Below are positions 1 to 8,061 of a stretch of DNA of 41,615 nucleotides, piece after piece; positions within the stretch are counted from its first letter, which is position 1, and each line of letters begins with the position of its first letter. The notes beneath the pieces are model-generated. The model searched no databases, was not told the DNA's origin, and worked only from the letters and a program-made list of their open reading frames with translations. This DNA comes from DATFYM01 sp035315065 (GTDB lineage Bacteria; Acidobacteriota; Terriglobia; UBA7540), in contig DATFYM010000248.1 in assembly GCA_035315065.1 (NCBI GenBank), forward strand, positions 1 through 41,615. Reading direction: 5' to 3'. A program made the translations under genes and the position numbers.

Positions 1-291
1 TTCCGAAGACGAACCCAGAATGTTCTGGCCATCGCGCACGCGAAAGTCCTCGCCCTTCTGTTCGCCGTTCAGGGCCACAAACCAGCCCACCACGGGCGGT
101 TTCCGCTTCTCGGCCAGAAGCACCGTTTTGCGGCCGCCGGCGGCGGGAGGGTCTTTAGGCAGTTCCGTTTCGAGCACGGTCCTTTTGCCTTCCATCGAGC
201 TAGTCACCCCTTGATAGCCTGTTTTCTGGCAATAGGGACAGACGTCCCAGGAATCTTCCATCTGATGTCCATTCGTACAGAACTTTGCCAT
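1..291 (-). CDS. Zinc-ribbon/FHA-domain protein, cut by the left edge
   Basis: This reading frame has no stop and runs off the window, so only the first 97 residues are visible. The start is ATG at 291, with a strong AGGAGG ribosome-binding site complementary to 297-303. Residues 5-21 hold C5, H9, C18 and C21, with a CPYC knuckle, which looks like a small zinc ribbon. After a proline-rich linker, residues about 67-97 read VVGWFVALNGEQKGEDFRV and then a DGQNILGSSSE-like turn. This matches the first strands of a forkhead-associated (FHA) domain, which binds phosphothreonine. The gene follows the protease-FHA gene on the same strand about 200 bases downstream, so the two may share a transcript. 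The FHA call is recognition from a fragment; the zinc ribbon is more secure. Binding partner and cellular role are unknown. Confidence 0.75.
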   Translation of the reverse strand, partial: MAKFCTNGHQMEDSWDVCPYCQKTGYQGVTSSMEGKRTVLETELPKDPPAAGGRKTVLLAEKRKPPVVGWFVALNGEQKGEDFRVRDGQNILGSSSE

Positions 292-493
292 CGCGACCTC
301 CTCAGTTGGCGGCTTGAAATAAGGCCGAGTACTGAATTGCTCTGAATAAGAAGCAGAACATCGTCCAAGGCGCGTTCGGCTTGGCGCGCCAGATAGGCTT
401 CAGGCACGCTTCCTCGCGTGTATGCCCCGTTGTTCTTCACCAACGCACCTTCTTTGGTTGGCAGCTTGAAGCAAAAAGTCCTATCAGCCCGGG

Positions 494-2071
494 TCACGAA
501 CTGAAATAGGTGATCACGTTGGTGCTCTTCTTTCCGATGAAAACGCGATCGCCATTTCTCAAGCCGACCTTGCTGATTCGAGGCGAATCGACCGAATTCA
601 CGTAGGTGCCGTTGGAGGAACCACGGTCAATCACGACCACACCCTCACTTACAGGCACAATCCAGGCGTGTTCGGTGGAGACCGTATCGTCTTGCAAAAC
701 GAGCTGACACTTCGGCGAGCGCCCGATTAGCACGCCTTCCTTGGTGAGTTTGAAGGACTTTCCAGCAAGCGGCCCGCCCGTTACCTGGATGCTCCCAAAA
801 GCACGCTCGCCCCCAGGCGGGAGTGCTCCGGGCGGGACTGCCTCAACACCCACCACCGCACCGCCCGCACCAGCATGTGCCGGTGCCGGGGCAGGACGCC
901 GGCGCAGCGCCAGGATCGCCCCCGCAAGGATCACCATGCCGATCACAGCATAGACGACCCAGCTTGAGGTGATCATGAAGCGCTGCACGAAGTTCTTGCT
1001 GTCCCAGCACTGCACGGATGCCTGACGGTACTGCTCGGCATCAGGCAAGTTGGGCATGAACTCCAGGACGTTTCCGAACTCGACCATTGATTCGTTACAC
1101 TTGCCTGCATCGAAGAGGTCCAGAGCTTTGACCCAGTGCTGATCAAATTCTCCGGCTTCCGGGGCGGCGCCGGCTTGCCGGACGAATTCCAGCGCCGTGT
1201 TGATAGGCACAAGGAAGTTGAAACCTTGCACCTCCTCACCCCAAGTAGCAATCCCGATCACTTGGCTTGCCGCGTCGAACGCAGGCCCGCCGCTGTTGCC
1301 ATGGGTGATCGCGACATCCGATTGCAGGATCGGAGTGCCTGTCAGGGCCTTCTTGATTGCCGAAATGTGCCCATTCGTGGCGCTGGGCACGAGGTTCGAC
1401 TCCTGGCTGACCAGTTGGCTACCGCCCCACGCGGACGCTAAGCCAGGGAAGCCGACCACCATGACCGTGTCCTGAACGCGCGCTTGGTCAGAATTGCCGA
1501 GCGTAACCGTGGGCAAGTTCGTGGCGCCGATCTTTACTACCGCGACGTCTTTTCCCTCGGGCAGGGGAGGGTTGTACTGCAGGATGTCTCCCGGGAGGTC
1601 CTTGCCGTTAGCCAGAATAACGTCCAGCGTGGGTTTGGTCATTGAGAGGCTGTACTTGGATTTTAGGACGGCCTCTTTTTCCTTGTCCGTAAGGGCGCGG
1701 CCGATCTGTTGTTCAATATACTTGAACAAGATGCCCTTTTGTACGGCGTCGGCGAACTCCTGCTTGATCTGCGTCTGGAGCGCGCTCATCGCTTGAACGT
1801 CCCGGATATTGGCGTCCGCAACCACGTGTCCGTTGGTGACGAGGTAGCCATCAGGCCGGTACAGAAATCCGGTTCCGGTTTCAGTGTGCGTTAGCTCGAT
1901 CGGTTTCGGCAGAACCTCAATAGTCCATGTGGTCTTAAACGTCACGATCACCAGTACCACTGCCGGCTTCACTTCGAGCGTGCGCTTTTCAGCGGGCGTC
2001 ATTTGGCCGGCACTCAGCAACGGGGCCGAGAGCGTGAGGGTGAGAGCAACCAGCCAGGCAATTCTTTTCAC
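494..2071 (-). CDS. Exported trypsin-like serine protease with membrane helix and C-terminal FHA domain
   Basis: 525 residues from a GTG start at 2071. I prefer this start because GGAGGTGG sits just upstream and the protein then begins with a clean signal peptide (VKRIAWLVALTLTLSAPLLS). The frame is open 25 codons further, to 2146. A trypsin-like domain spans about 60-300: His82 in TNGHVV, Asp175 in GKDVAVVKI, Ser260 in GNSGGP, so the triad is complete, as in HtrA/DegP-type proteases. A region about 305-365 looks like a short helical repeat. A hydrophobic helix (about 371-390) is followed by RRR and a Pro/Ala/Gly linker. Residues 425-520 form an FHA domain with IGR, SNGTYV and a late NGDRVFIG. 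Topology predicts an outside protease and a cytoplasmic phosphothreonine reader, suggesting signal-controlled proteolysis. The substrate is unknown. Confidence 0.88.
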   Translation of the reverse strand: MKRIAWLVALTLTLSAPLLSAGQMTPAEKRTLEVKPAVVLVIVTFKTTWTIEVLPKPIELTHTETGTGFLYRPDGYLVTNGHVVADANIRDVQAMSALQTQIKQEFADAVQKGILFKYIEQQIGRALTDKEKEAVLKSKYSLSMTKPTLDVILANGKDLPGDILQYNPPLPEGKDVAVVKIGATNLPTVTLGNSDQARVQDTVMVVGFPGLASAWGGSQLVSQESNLVPSATNGHISAIKKALTGTPILQSDVAITHGNSGGPAFDAASQVIGIATWGEEVQGFNFLVPINTALEFVRQAGAAPEAGEFDQHWVKALDLFDAGKCNESMVEFGNVLEFMPNLPDAEQYRQASVQCWDSKNFVQRFMITSSWVVYAVIGMVILAGAILALRRRPAPAPAHAGAGGAVVGVEAVPPGALPPGGERAFGSIQVTGGPLAGKSFKLTKEGVLIGRSPKCQLVLQDDTVSTEHAWIVPVSEGVVVIDRGSSNGTYVNSVDSPRISKVGLRNGDRVFIGKKSTNVITYFSS

Positions 2072-2664
2072 AAGCCACCTCCGACCTGAGACTGTGACGC
2101 CCCGAAGGGCGGCATGGGAACATTCCATCCGTGCTTCAAAAGACATGCAGAAGGCAACGAAAGAGGATAACGAACGTTGGCGCCAATGCTCACGGGTGGA
2201 CCTCGGGCCCGGCCGCAGCCCTGCGATCCGACCGACCCGCCAACTTGCCGCAACGCAGCCTCTCAGATTTGCCGTGGCTTGAGCGCACCGAAAAGCCGCT
2301 GCTCGTCTGCCGCTCCTTCGCAGCCAACATGAGGGTGCCTACCACGGGGCACTCCAGGTTTTATCGAAAGAGCCATAAGCTAACCAATCAGTATGCATTT
2401 TGGGGCTTACCAGTAGGGAATGTCAAGCCTAATAAACAGTTCATGTAGGGAAATGGTTACGGATGGGATTTCGGTCCCGATTTGGTGAAACCTCTGCTGC
2501 CCTTCTCCAAGAGGCTGGTGACTTTCATTTTCATGTCGCACACCCTTTCGCGTCGCGTCGGGGCGGTTGCAGCGCAGCGCGCTTTCCAGTACACTCGTCG
2601 GTTCCGTCAAACATCACATCGGAAGTGCCGGATCAGAAATGAATGGGCGCGAGGTTCCTTGCGA
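2072..2664. other. Divergent intergenic region with no convincing gene
   Basis: These 593 bases separate the protease-FHA gene (leftward) from the acylase (rightward) and should hold both promoters. No RNA gene, repeat of the families found elsewhere, or persuasive short gene is visible. A weak plus-strand promoter-like pair is TTACCA at 2407-2412 and TAATAA at 2430-2435 with a 17-base spacer. The acylase frame stays open back to 2482, but that stretch reads like non-coding sequence. Confidence 0.5.
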
Positions 2665-5244
2665 ATGGCTGCAACAACCGTAGCTCCACCGCGAACGCGG
2701 CGCAGCGCCGCCGGGATCATCCTGCGGGTTCTGATTGCCCTGGTCATCCTCATCGTACTGCTCGCCGCGAGCGCCGCGATCTGGTTTTACTGGCGCGCGC
2801 ACGCTGCCCTGCCGCAACTTGACGGCATCGCTGTCCTGGACCAAGGTGTTGGCCGCACCAGCGACGTACCGACGATAGAGGAGCCCGACCTTCAAGCGGA
2901 GGTGGAAGTGTTACGCGACGCGCAAGGCGTGCCGCACGTCCGCGGCCAGTCTCTCGACGACCTGATGTTCGCGCAAGGTTACGTGACGGCGCAGGACCGG
3001 CTGTGGCAGATGGACCTCAGCCGACGCTTGGCCGCGGGCGAGCTTTCCGAGGTGTTCGGCGAACGCACGCTTCCTGCTGACATCGAAAACCGCAAACTCG
3101 GTTTTCGCCAAGCGGCAGAGCGCGGCCGCCAGGAGCTGGACGCGGAATCGCGTCGCGTGGTCAACGCCTATGCCCAGGGTGTGAACGCCTTCATTTCGAC
3201 GCACCAGGATCGCTTGCCCATCGAGTTCACCCTCCTGCATTACAAGCCGCGGCCTTGGAGCCCGGCGGACTCGGTCGGTGTGGGGCTGAACATGGCCAAG
3301 AACCTCAACACTTCGTGGCGCACCGACGTGATGCGCGAGCGCGTCCGCAGCCTGGTGGCCCCGCAGCTCTATGCGGATCTCTTTCCGGACCGCTCGCCTC
3401 TGGATCATCCCGTCGCCGAGCCGGTGAAGGTGGCGGCGGTCCCTGGCCGAATTGACAATTGCCGATTGTCGATTGCTGATTGCCCGAAACCGTCAATGGC
3501 CCGTGGTCCGTCGTCTTCGGCGGCAACTGACAACGGGCCCCTCTTCCAACCGACAATCGTCAATCGTCAATCGTCAATTCTTCTCGATCCGACTCTCGCG
3601 GTGCTCGTTTCCGCCGAAGAGGATTCTGACTTCACGCCGGGCAGCAATAACTGGGTGGTGAGCGGCGCGCATACCGCGTCGGGCAAGCCGCTGCTGGCCA
3701 ACGATCCGCACCTTGGCCACAGCATCCCCAGCGTGTGGACCATGGTGGAGCTCGAAGCGCCGGGTCTACACGTTGCGGGAGTAACCTTGCCCGGCTGGCC
3801 TCTCGTCATCATCGGCCACAACGAACGCATTGCTTGGGGCATGACCAATACTAGCCCGGACGTCCAGGACGTATACAGGGAGGATTTCAACCCCAGCGAC
3901 GGAACCCAGTACCGCCACAACGGCCAATGGGAAAAAGCCGAACTGCGAGAGGAAACCATCAAGGTACGCGGACGCCCCGACTACCGGCTGGTGGTGAAGG
4001 TCACCCGCCACGGCCCGATCATCGCCGCCTCGGGCAACCAGGGTCTCGCGCTCCAGTGGACGGCGCTCCAGCCCCACGCCCTCACCTTTCCGTTCCTCGA
4101 CATGGCGCGAGCGAGGAACTGGAAAGAGTTCACAGACGCCATCCGCCACTTCACGGGCCCCGAGCAGAACATGGTCTACGCCGACGTCGACGACAACATC
4201 GGTTACTACGCGCCGGCGTGGGTGCCGATCCGCAAGCAGGGCGACGGCAGCCTGCCGCAATCCGGGGCCACCGACGACTTTGACTGGACCGGCTACATTC
4301 CTTTCGAGGACTTACCGCACGCCTTCAATCCGCCCAGCGGGATCATCGCCACTGCCAACAGTCGCGTGGTGCCGGACGGCTATCCTTACTTTATCTCCCA
4401 CGACTGGGCCGCTCCCTACCGCACCGCCCGCATCTTCCAGCTTCTGGAAGCCGCTCCGCCGCGCAGTCTCACGGTGGACGACATGCTGCGCATTCAGATG
4501 GACATCCATTCCATCGAGGACGAACAACTGGCCAAGAAACTCGTGGGCGCCGCCGCCGCGCATCCACCTGAAACCGACGACGCCCGCTACGCGCTTGGCT
4601 TGCTCCAAAAATGGGACGGCGAGGCGCGCATGGACTCGGCGGCGACGTTGGTTTGCGAGGTGACTCGACCGGTGCTGCTGGCGCGCCTCCTCAACCCCAA
4701 GCTGGGCGACGGCACGTCAGATCTCGCCGGCTACCGCTGGGGAACGAGCGCAACCTTTGTCGACAACGTGCTTAGCAGCAACTGGACGCGGTGGTTGCCG
4801 CCGGGTGACGCTGACTTCAACGCCACTCTGGTCAAGAGCCTGGAAGAAGGAGTGCGCAAGATCCCTGCCATCGTCGCCAGCGCGGACCGCAAGGCATGCG
4901 TGTGGGGCAACACCATCCCCCTCACCTTTCACCATCCGCTCGACGTGCTGCCTTTCATGCAGCGATTGCTCGACGTGGGGCCCTTCCCGCAGATGGGCAT
5001 GAATACCACCGTCAAAGCCACGACCACCGGCCACGGCCCTTCGATGCGGTTGGTGGCGGATCTCGCCGACCTCGACCACTCGGTCAACAACATCACGCTT
5101 GGGGAGTCCGGGCAGGTGTTCAGTCCTTATTACAAGGACCAGTTCCAGGCTTGGTACACCGGCCATAGCTTCGCGATGCTGTTCAGCGACGCGGTAGTGG
5201 AGAAGGGCGCGGTTCACAAGCTGGTGCTGGAGCCGAGCTATTGA
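2665..5244 (+). CDS. Penicillin acylase (S45) family N-terminal nucleophile hydrolase
   Basis: About 859 residues from ATG 2665. The frame is open to 2482, but this start places a membrane anchor or uncleaved signal (IILRVLIALVILIVLLAASA) at the N-terminus. The family hydrolyses amide bonds of acylated amines or acyl-homoserine lactones, usually in the periplasm. The precursor cuts itself before a serine that becomes the beta-chain nucleophile. Here that serine is residue 327 (codon 3643-3645) in the hallmark GSNNWVVSG, followed by ANDPHL. The alpha part shows AQGYVTAQDRLWQMDL and GELSEVFG, both typical. The spacer before Ser327 (residues about 262-306) is encoded by a palindromic intergenic-type repeat in frame, giving odd residues such as IVNRQSSI. 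Because the spacer is normally removed, the enzyme may still mature. Exact substrate cannot be read from the sequence. A repeat copy abuts the stop. Confidence 0.9.
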   Translation: MAATTVAPPRTRRSAAGIILRVLIALVILIVLLAASAAIWFYWRAHAALPQLDGIAVLDQGVGRTSDVPTIEEPDLQAEVEVLRDAQGVPHVRGQSLDDLMFAQGYVTAQDRLWQMDLSRRLAAGELSEVFGERTLPADIENRKLGFRQAAERGRQELDAESRRVVNAYAQGVNAFISTHQDRLPIEFTLLHYKPRPWSPADSVGVGLNMAKNLNTSWRTDVMRERVRSLVAPQLYADLFPDRSPLDHPVAEPVKVAAVPGRIDNCRLSIADCPKPSMARGPSSSAATDNGPLFQPTIVNRQSSILLDPTLAVLVSAEEDSDFTPGSNNWVVSGAHTASGKPLLANDPHLGHSIPSVWTMVELEAPGLHVAGVTLPGWPLVIIGHNERIAWGMTNTSPDVQDVYREDFNPSDGTQYRHNGQWEKAELREETIKVRGRPDYRLVVKVTRHGPIIAASGNQGLALQWTALQPHALTFPFLDMARARNWKEFTDAIRHFTGPEQNMVYADVDDNIGYYAPAWVPIRKQGDGSLPQSGATDDFDWTGYIPFEDLPHAFNPPSGIIATANSRVVPDGYPYFISHDWAAPYRTARIFQLLEAAPPRSLTVDDMLRIQMDIHSIEDEQLAKKLVGAAAAHPPETDDARYALGLLQKWDGEARMDSAATLVCEVTRPVLLARLLNPKLGDGTSDLAGYRWGTSATFVDNVLSSNWTRWLPPGDADFNATLVKSLEEGVRKIPAIVASADRKACVWGNTIPLTFHHPLDVLPFMQRLLDVGPFPQMGMNTTVKATTTGHGPSMRLVADLADLDHSVNNITLGESGQVFSPYYKDQFQAWYTGHSFAMLFSDAVVEKGAVHKLVLEPSY
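3450..3582. repeat. Family A palindromic repeat inside the acylase gene (copy A1)
   Basis: The left arm has AATTGACAATTGCCGATTG and GATTGCTGATTGCC; the right arm has CGACAATCGTCAATCGTCAA with one more TCAATT. These are complementary word arrays, like the intergenic copies at 5.2, 9.1, 21.3 and 37.4 kb. The centre carries a second, different inverted pair (GTCAATGGCCCGTGG and AACGGGCCC) around a CGTCTTCGGCG segment. The copy keeps the acylase reading frame and ends about 20 codons before the catalytic serine. Confidence 0.85.
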
Positions 5245-5246
5245 GG

Positions 5247-5343
5247 GATTGCCGATTGCTGATTGACGATTGGAAGATTGGAAGAAGAGACCCAAGCCGG
5301 TTCGGTCTTCCAATCGTCAATCGTAAATCGTCAATCGGCAATT
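5247..5343. repeat. Family A palindromic repeat (copy A2)
   Basis: Begins two bases after the acylase stop. The left arm is ATTGCCGATTGCTGATTGAC followed by GATTGG; the right arm is CCAATCGTCAATCGTAAATC followed by GTCAATCGGCAATTC. The centre has a purine flank GAAGAAGAGA and the segment GCCGGTTCGGTCTTCC. It could form a long hairpin at the 3' end of the acylase mRNA, but no U-tract follows, so a terminator role is unproven. The remainder of the gap to 5615 shows only a promoter candidate. Confidence 0.9.
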
Positions 5344-5467
5344 CTTTGTCCGGCAAGCGGGGTCCGGAGTAGCTCTTAAGGCGGCGAGTAGCATCAAAGG
5401 TGCAGCCGACGGACGACGCCCTTCCGGGAGTCGAGTTACCTGGATGCGTAATGATGGCAGATTTTGC

Positions 5468-5496
5468 TTGAAAAGTTTCTCGACTCCTGATATTTG
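5468..5496 (+). promoter_or_regulatory. Candidate sigma-70 promoter for the TPR gene
   Basis: TTGAAA at 5468-5473 and TATTTG at 5491-5496, separated by 17 bases. It lies about 120 bases before the ATG at 5616. The -35 is good and the -10 is weak. The 5344-5615 stretch holds no other recognisable element. Confidence 0.4.
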
Positions 5497-5615
5497 GTGT
5501 AGGCCGTCTTTAGTTGTAGAAGAACAACTGAGCGGACTGCCGGCAAGGCGTTGCGCTTAGGAGAAAATCAGGTTTGTCGGAAAACTCTTGAGATCACCAA
5601 CGAGGTAGCCCTTCA

Positions 5616-7103
5616 ATGAAGAAGACATTACGCATTCTGAGTTTCACAGCATCAATCGCGGTTGCCCTTTTGGTAGCAGCAGCTCAACCCGCAGTGGCGG
5701 CGGCCGCTGCCGCACCGGGCCCCGCCGGAGAGCCGCAGGCGAAGCAGCCGAATTGGAAGAGCAACGAAGAGTATCAGGCCTTCACCGCGATGGCCAACGA
5801 GAAGGACCCGAACAAACAGATCGCGGCGGCCCAGGCCTTTCTCGAGAAATACAAGGATTCGGATTTCAAGTACGCCGCGTGCCTGGCGATGATGCAAGCG
5901 TACCAGGCTATGGGCAAGAGCGACAAGGCGATCGAATCCGCTCGCAAGGCGCTGGAGTTCAGTCCGGATAATCCGGAGGCGCTGACGTATCTGTGCTTCT
6001 CGTTTCCGTACGTCTTCGGGTTCCCTACGTGGTCCCCGTCGGTTACCTATCAGGTCGGAAAAGAAGTAAGCTACAGTGGTAGCGTCTGGAAAGCCCTTGC
6101 TATTAACTCCAATTCTGCGCCGACCGCGACGAATACCAACTGGCAGTTGGTGGGTTCAGCATCTGCCGTGGCGGACGCGGATCTGGCGCAAGCAGAAAGC
6201 GACGCGAAGCATGGTTTGGAAGTTCTCCAGAAGCTGGAGAAGCCGGCGGCCGCCACGAATGAGCAGTTCGATGCGTACGTGAAACCCAAGCGCGCCATCT
6301 TCAATACCGCTCTCGGTTTCGTGGCCGTGCAGCGGAAGGACTACGCGTCGGCGATCACGGCGTTGAAGGCCGCGGCGGACGACAACGCTAACGACAACCT
6401 GATCTTTTCCCTGATGGGACAGGCCTATCTTTTCTCCAAACCTCCCGACTACGACAATGCCATCTGGTATCTGGCGCGCTCGGCGGCTCTGGCGCAGGCG
6501 GCGAAGAGCCCGAACGCCGCTAACTTGCAGAAATTCTACGGGCAAGTCTATGTCAGCCGGCATGGCTCCGACGCGAACGAGAGTGACGTTCTCACCCAGG
6601 CGACTACTTCGGTGAACCCACCGGCAGACTTCAAGGTAACACCCGCCCCAAAACACGCATCCACTGGCAACCAGTTGATCGATGCGTTTTACGGCTATGA
6701 GGACGCCCTGAAGGCGGGTGGCGATACGGAGAAGCAAGAATGGGATGGCCTCAAAGGCCAACCTTTTGGCGGTGGGGGTGCCGTAGACAGCATCGAGAAA
6801 GGTACCGAACCCAATACTTACTCAGTGCGGATCGATATCACCCCGGAATCGAAGGCCAAAGAGGGCACCTACGACATCGAGCTGAAGGATACGACGCAGG
6901 CAGACGCCAAGTACCTCGCCAAGGGCGATCCGGTACGTTTCCAGGGGACCATCAGCGCCTACGTAACGGCGCCAAGTTTCGTCCTGACGCTTGATCCCGG
7001 GACGATCAACCAGGAAGACCTGGACAGCGCCAAAGCGAAAGCGCAAGAGAAGGCGCCGAAGAAAACTACTAGACCGGCTCCACGCAAGCGAACGACGCAC
7101 TGA
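5616..7103 (+). CDS. Exported TPR-repeat protein with a carbohydrate-binding-like insert
   Basis: 495 residues with a signal peptide (MKKTLRILSFTASIAVALLV, then AAAQPAVA). Residues about 47-130 form tetratricopeptide-type helices (KYAACLAMMQAYQAMGKSDK, AIESARKALEFSPDNPEAL). At about 136-182 the helical pattern breaks for a Trp/Tyr/Gly-rich unit: TWSPSVTYQVGKEVSYSG, VWKALAINSNSAPT, NTNWQLVG. This has the look of a chitin-binding type 3 (CBM5/12) module. Helical repeats resume (FVAVQRKDYASAITALKAA; MGQAYLFSKPPDYDNAIWYL). The C-terminal part (about 380-465) is beta-rich, and the tail is Lys/Ala/Pro/Arg-rich. The protein is predicted periplasmic or outer-membrane associated. Its function is not recognised; TPR proteins usually scaffold other proteins. 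The gene stands alone, with a terminator behind it. Confidence 0.85.
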   Translation: MKKTLRILSFTASIAVALLVAAAQPAVAAAAAAPGPAGEPQAKQPNWKSNEEYQAFTAMANEKDPNKQIAAAQAFLEKYKDSDFKYAACLAMMQAYQAMGKSDKAIESARKALEFSPDNPEALTYLCFSFPYVFGFPTWSPSVTYQVGKEVSYSGSVWKALAINSNSAPTATNTNWQLVGSASAVADADLAQAESDAKHGLEVLQKLEKPAAATNEQFDAYVKPKRAIFNTALGFVAVQRKDYASAITALKAAADDNANDNLIFSLMGQAYLFSKPPDYDNAIWYLARSAALAQAAKSPNAANLQKFYGQVYVSRHGSDANESDVLTQATTSVNPPADFKVTPAPKHASTGNQLIDAFYGYEDALKAGGDTEKQEWDGLKGQPFGGGGAVDSIEKGTEPNTYSVRIDITPESKAKEGTYDIELKDTTQADAKYLAKGDPVRFQGTISAYVTAPSFVLTLDPGTINQEDLDSAKAKAQEKAPKKTTRPAPRKRTTH

Positions 7104-7161
7104 GCGTCCGGATGTCGGATCAGGGTGTGGGGCGGTTATCGAGTCAACATCGTGTTCTAAC

Positions 7162-7206
7162 AAGGCCGTGGGTGCTGAGCGTCATCAGCCCACGGCCTTT
7201 CTTTTG
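7162..7206 (+). terminator. Rho-independent terminator after the TPR gene
   Basis: AAGGCCGTGGG pairs with CCCACGGCCTT around an inner TGCTGAGCGTCATCA segment that itself pairs in part, and is followed by TCTTTT. It lies between convergent genes (TPR protein rightward, fis-type gene leftward) and may also slow the opposing transcript, although the U-tract favours the plus strand. Confidence 0.85.
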
Positions 7207-7213
7207 TCATGGA

Positions 7214-7447
7214 TTAACGGGCGGGACGTTTGCGCCGTTTGGGCCGGTGGTCGAGTCCGAACTCCTCGAGTTTCCGGCTCAGCGTGTTCCGATGGATACC
7301 CAGCGCCTCGGCAGCCTTGGTCTGGTTGCCGCCGTTGTTCTCCAGTACCTGCTTGATAAACCGCTTCTCGAACTCGGCCACGGCGTCTTCATAGCGGACC
7401 CCTTGCTCGACCATCAGGTTGACGAGGGAAACAAGCTGCTCTTTCAC
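7214..7447 (-). CDS. Small Fis-type helix-turn-helix protein
   Basis: 77 residues from a GTG at 7447, preceded by CAGGAG with a seven-base gap. The frame is open to 7537, but that would overlap the end of cvpA by about 55 bases. Residues about 25-62 form the Fis/HTH_8 helix-turn-helix: FIKQVLENNGGNQTKAAEAL, then GIHRNTLSRKLEEFGL. This is the DNA-binding fold of Fis and of the C-terminus of NtrC-type activators. The tail is very basic (RPKRRKRPAR). It is the third gene of purC-cvpA-fis, 34 bases after cvpA. A nucleoid or local regulatory role is likely from the fold; its targets are unknown. Confidence 0.85.
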   Translation of the reverse strand: MKEQLVSLVNLMVEQGVRYEDAVAEFEKRFIKQVLENNGGNQTKAAEALGIHRNTLSRKLEEFGLDHRPKRRKRPAR

Positions 7448-7481
7448 GGCGAGCTCCTGGTGAGAGATGTCGGCGGAGCGG

Positions 7482-8033
7482 TCATTTCTTGGTTGTCGGG
7501 TGGTCGCTCCGGTTGACCGTCTCCCGAAACTTGTCAAAGCCTTCTCGGAACTGCGTCTTTAGCTCGCCGGGCATCGCCAGCACGAGGACGCGCGCGCCGG
7601 CAGTCACGTAAGGGGCCAGCACGGACCGCTGAACGGCGCCGGGCTTGATGGCGAAGGCGACCAGGACCATGAGCAGGACCGAATCCACCAGCAGGCCAAG
7701 CAGGAATCCGAACAAAGCGCCAAGCGAGCGATCGAACCACTGAAGTCCCGCCGTGCGGATGAGCTTTCTCGCCAGGGAGGAGACAATCGCCCCCACAATC
7801 AGCACACCCAGGAACAGAACCAGGAAGCCAATGCCCTCCGCCGCCTGGCGCGAGATCGTGAGATCCTGGAACCAAGCCGCCGCTCTCTCGTAGTACAGCG
7901 CGGCAACCACGAGGCCCGCCACCAGCGCTGCGAGAGAGATCAGTTCCCGTACGAAGCCTTTTCTCAGCGCCGTCACTGTTGAAAGAAACACCACTCCCGC
8001 TAAGGCCCAATCGAGCCAGTTCCAAGTATTCAT
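7482..8033 (-). CDS. cvpA: CvpA-family inner-membrane protein
   Basis: 183 residues from ATG 8033, with GAAGGTGG just upstream. The N-terminus WNWLDWALAGVVFLSTVTAL followed by RKGFVRELISLAALVAGLVV is the classic start of the CvpA (colicin V production) family. Four hydrophobic segments fall at about 8-24, 28-47, 68-90 and 105-127. The family sits in the inner membrane. In enterobacteria cvpA neighbours purF and affects colicin V export and envelope stress resistance, but its biochemical function is not settled. It lies 28 bases after purC, again a purine-synthesis neighbour, so co-transcription is likely. Confidence 0.92.
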   Translation of the reverse strand: MNTWNWLDWALAGVVFLSTVTALRKGFVRELISLAALVAGLVVAALYYERAAAWFQDLTISRQAAEGIGFLVLFLGVLIVGAIVSSLARKLIRTAGLQWFDRSLGALFGFLLGLLVDSVLLMVLVAFAIKPGAVQRSVLAPYVTAGARVLVLAMPGELKTQFREGFDKFRETVNRSDHPTTKK

Positions 8034-8061
8034 GCCACCTTCAAGCGAAGCGAAACTCCTC

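Noticed and set aside
204..497. 97-codon minus-strand frame overlapping the end of the protease-FHA gene and the start of the zinc-ribbon gene
   Set aside because: GTG start without a ribosome-binding site, no recognisable motif, and it overlaps by about 90 bases a gene with an excellent ribosome-binding site.
5247..5343. Repeat A2 as a standard terminator for the acylase
   Set aside because: A long hairpin is possible, but no run of T follows on either strand; kept as a repeat only.
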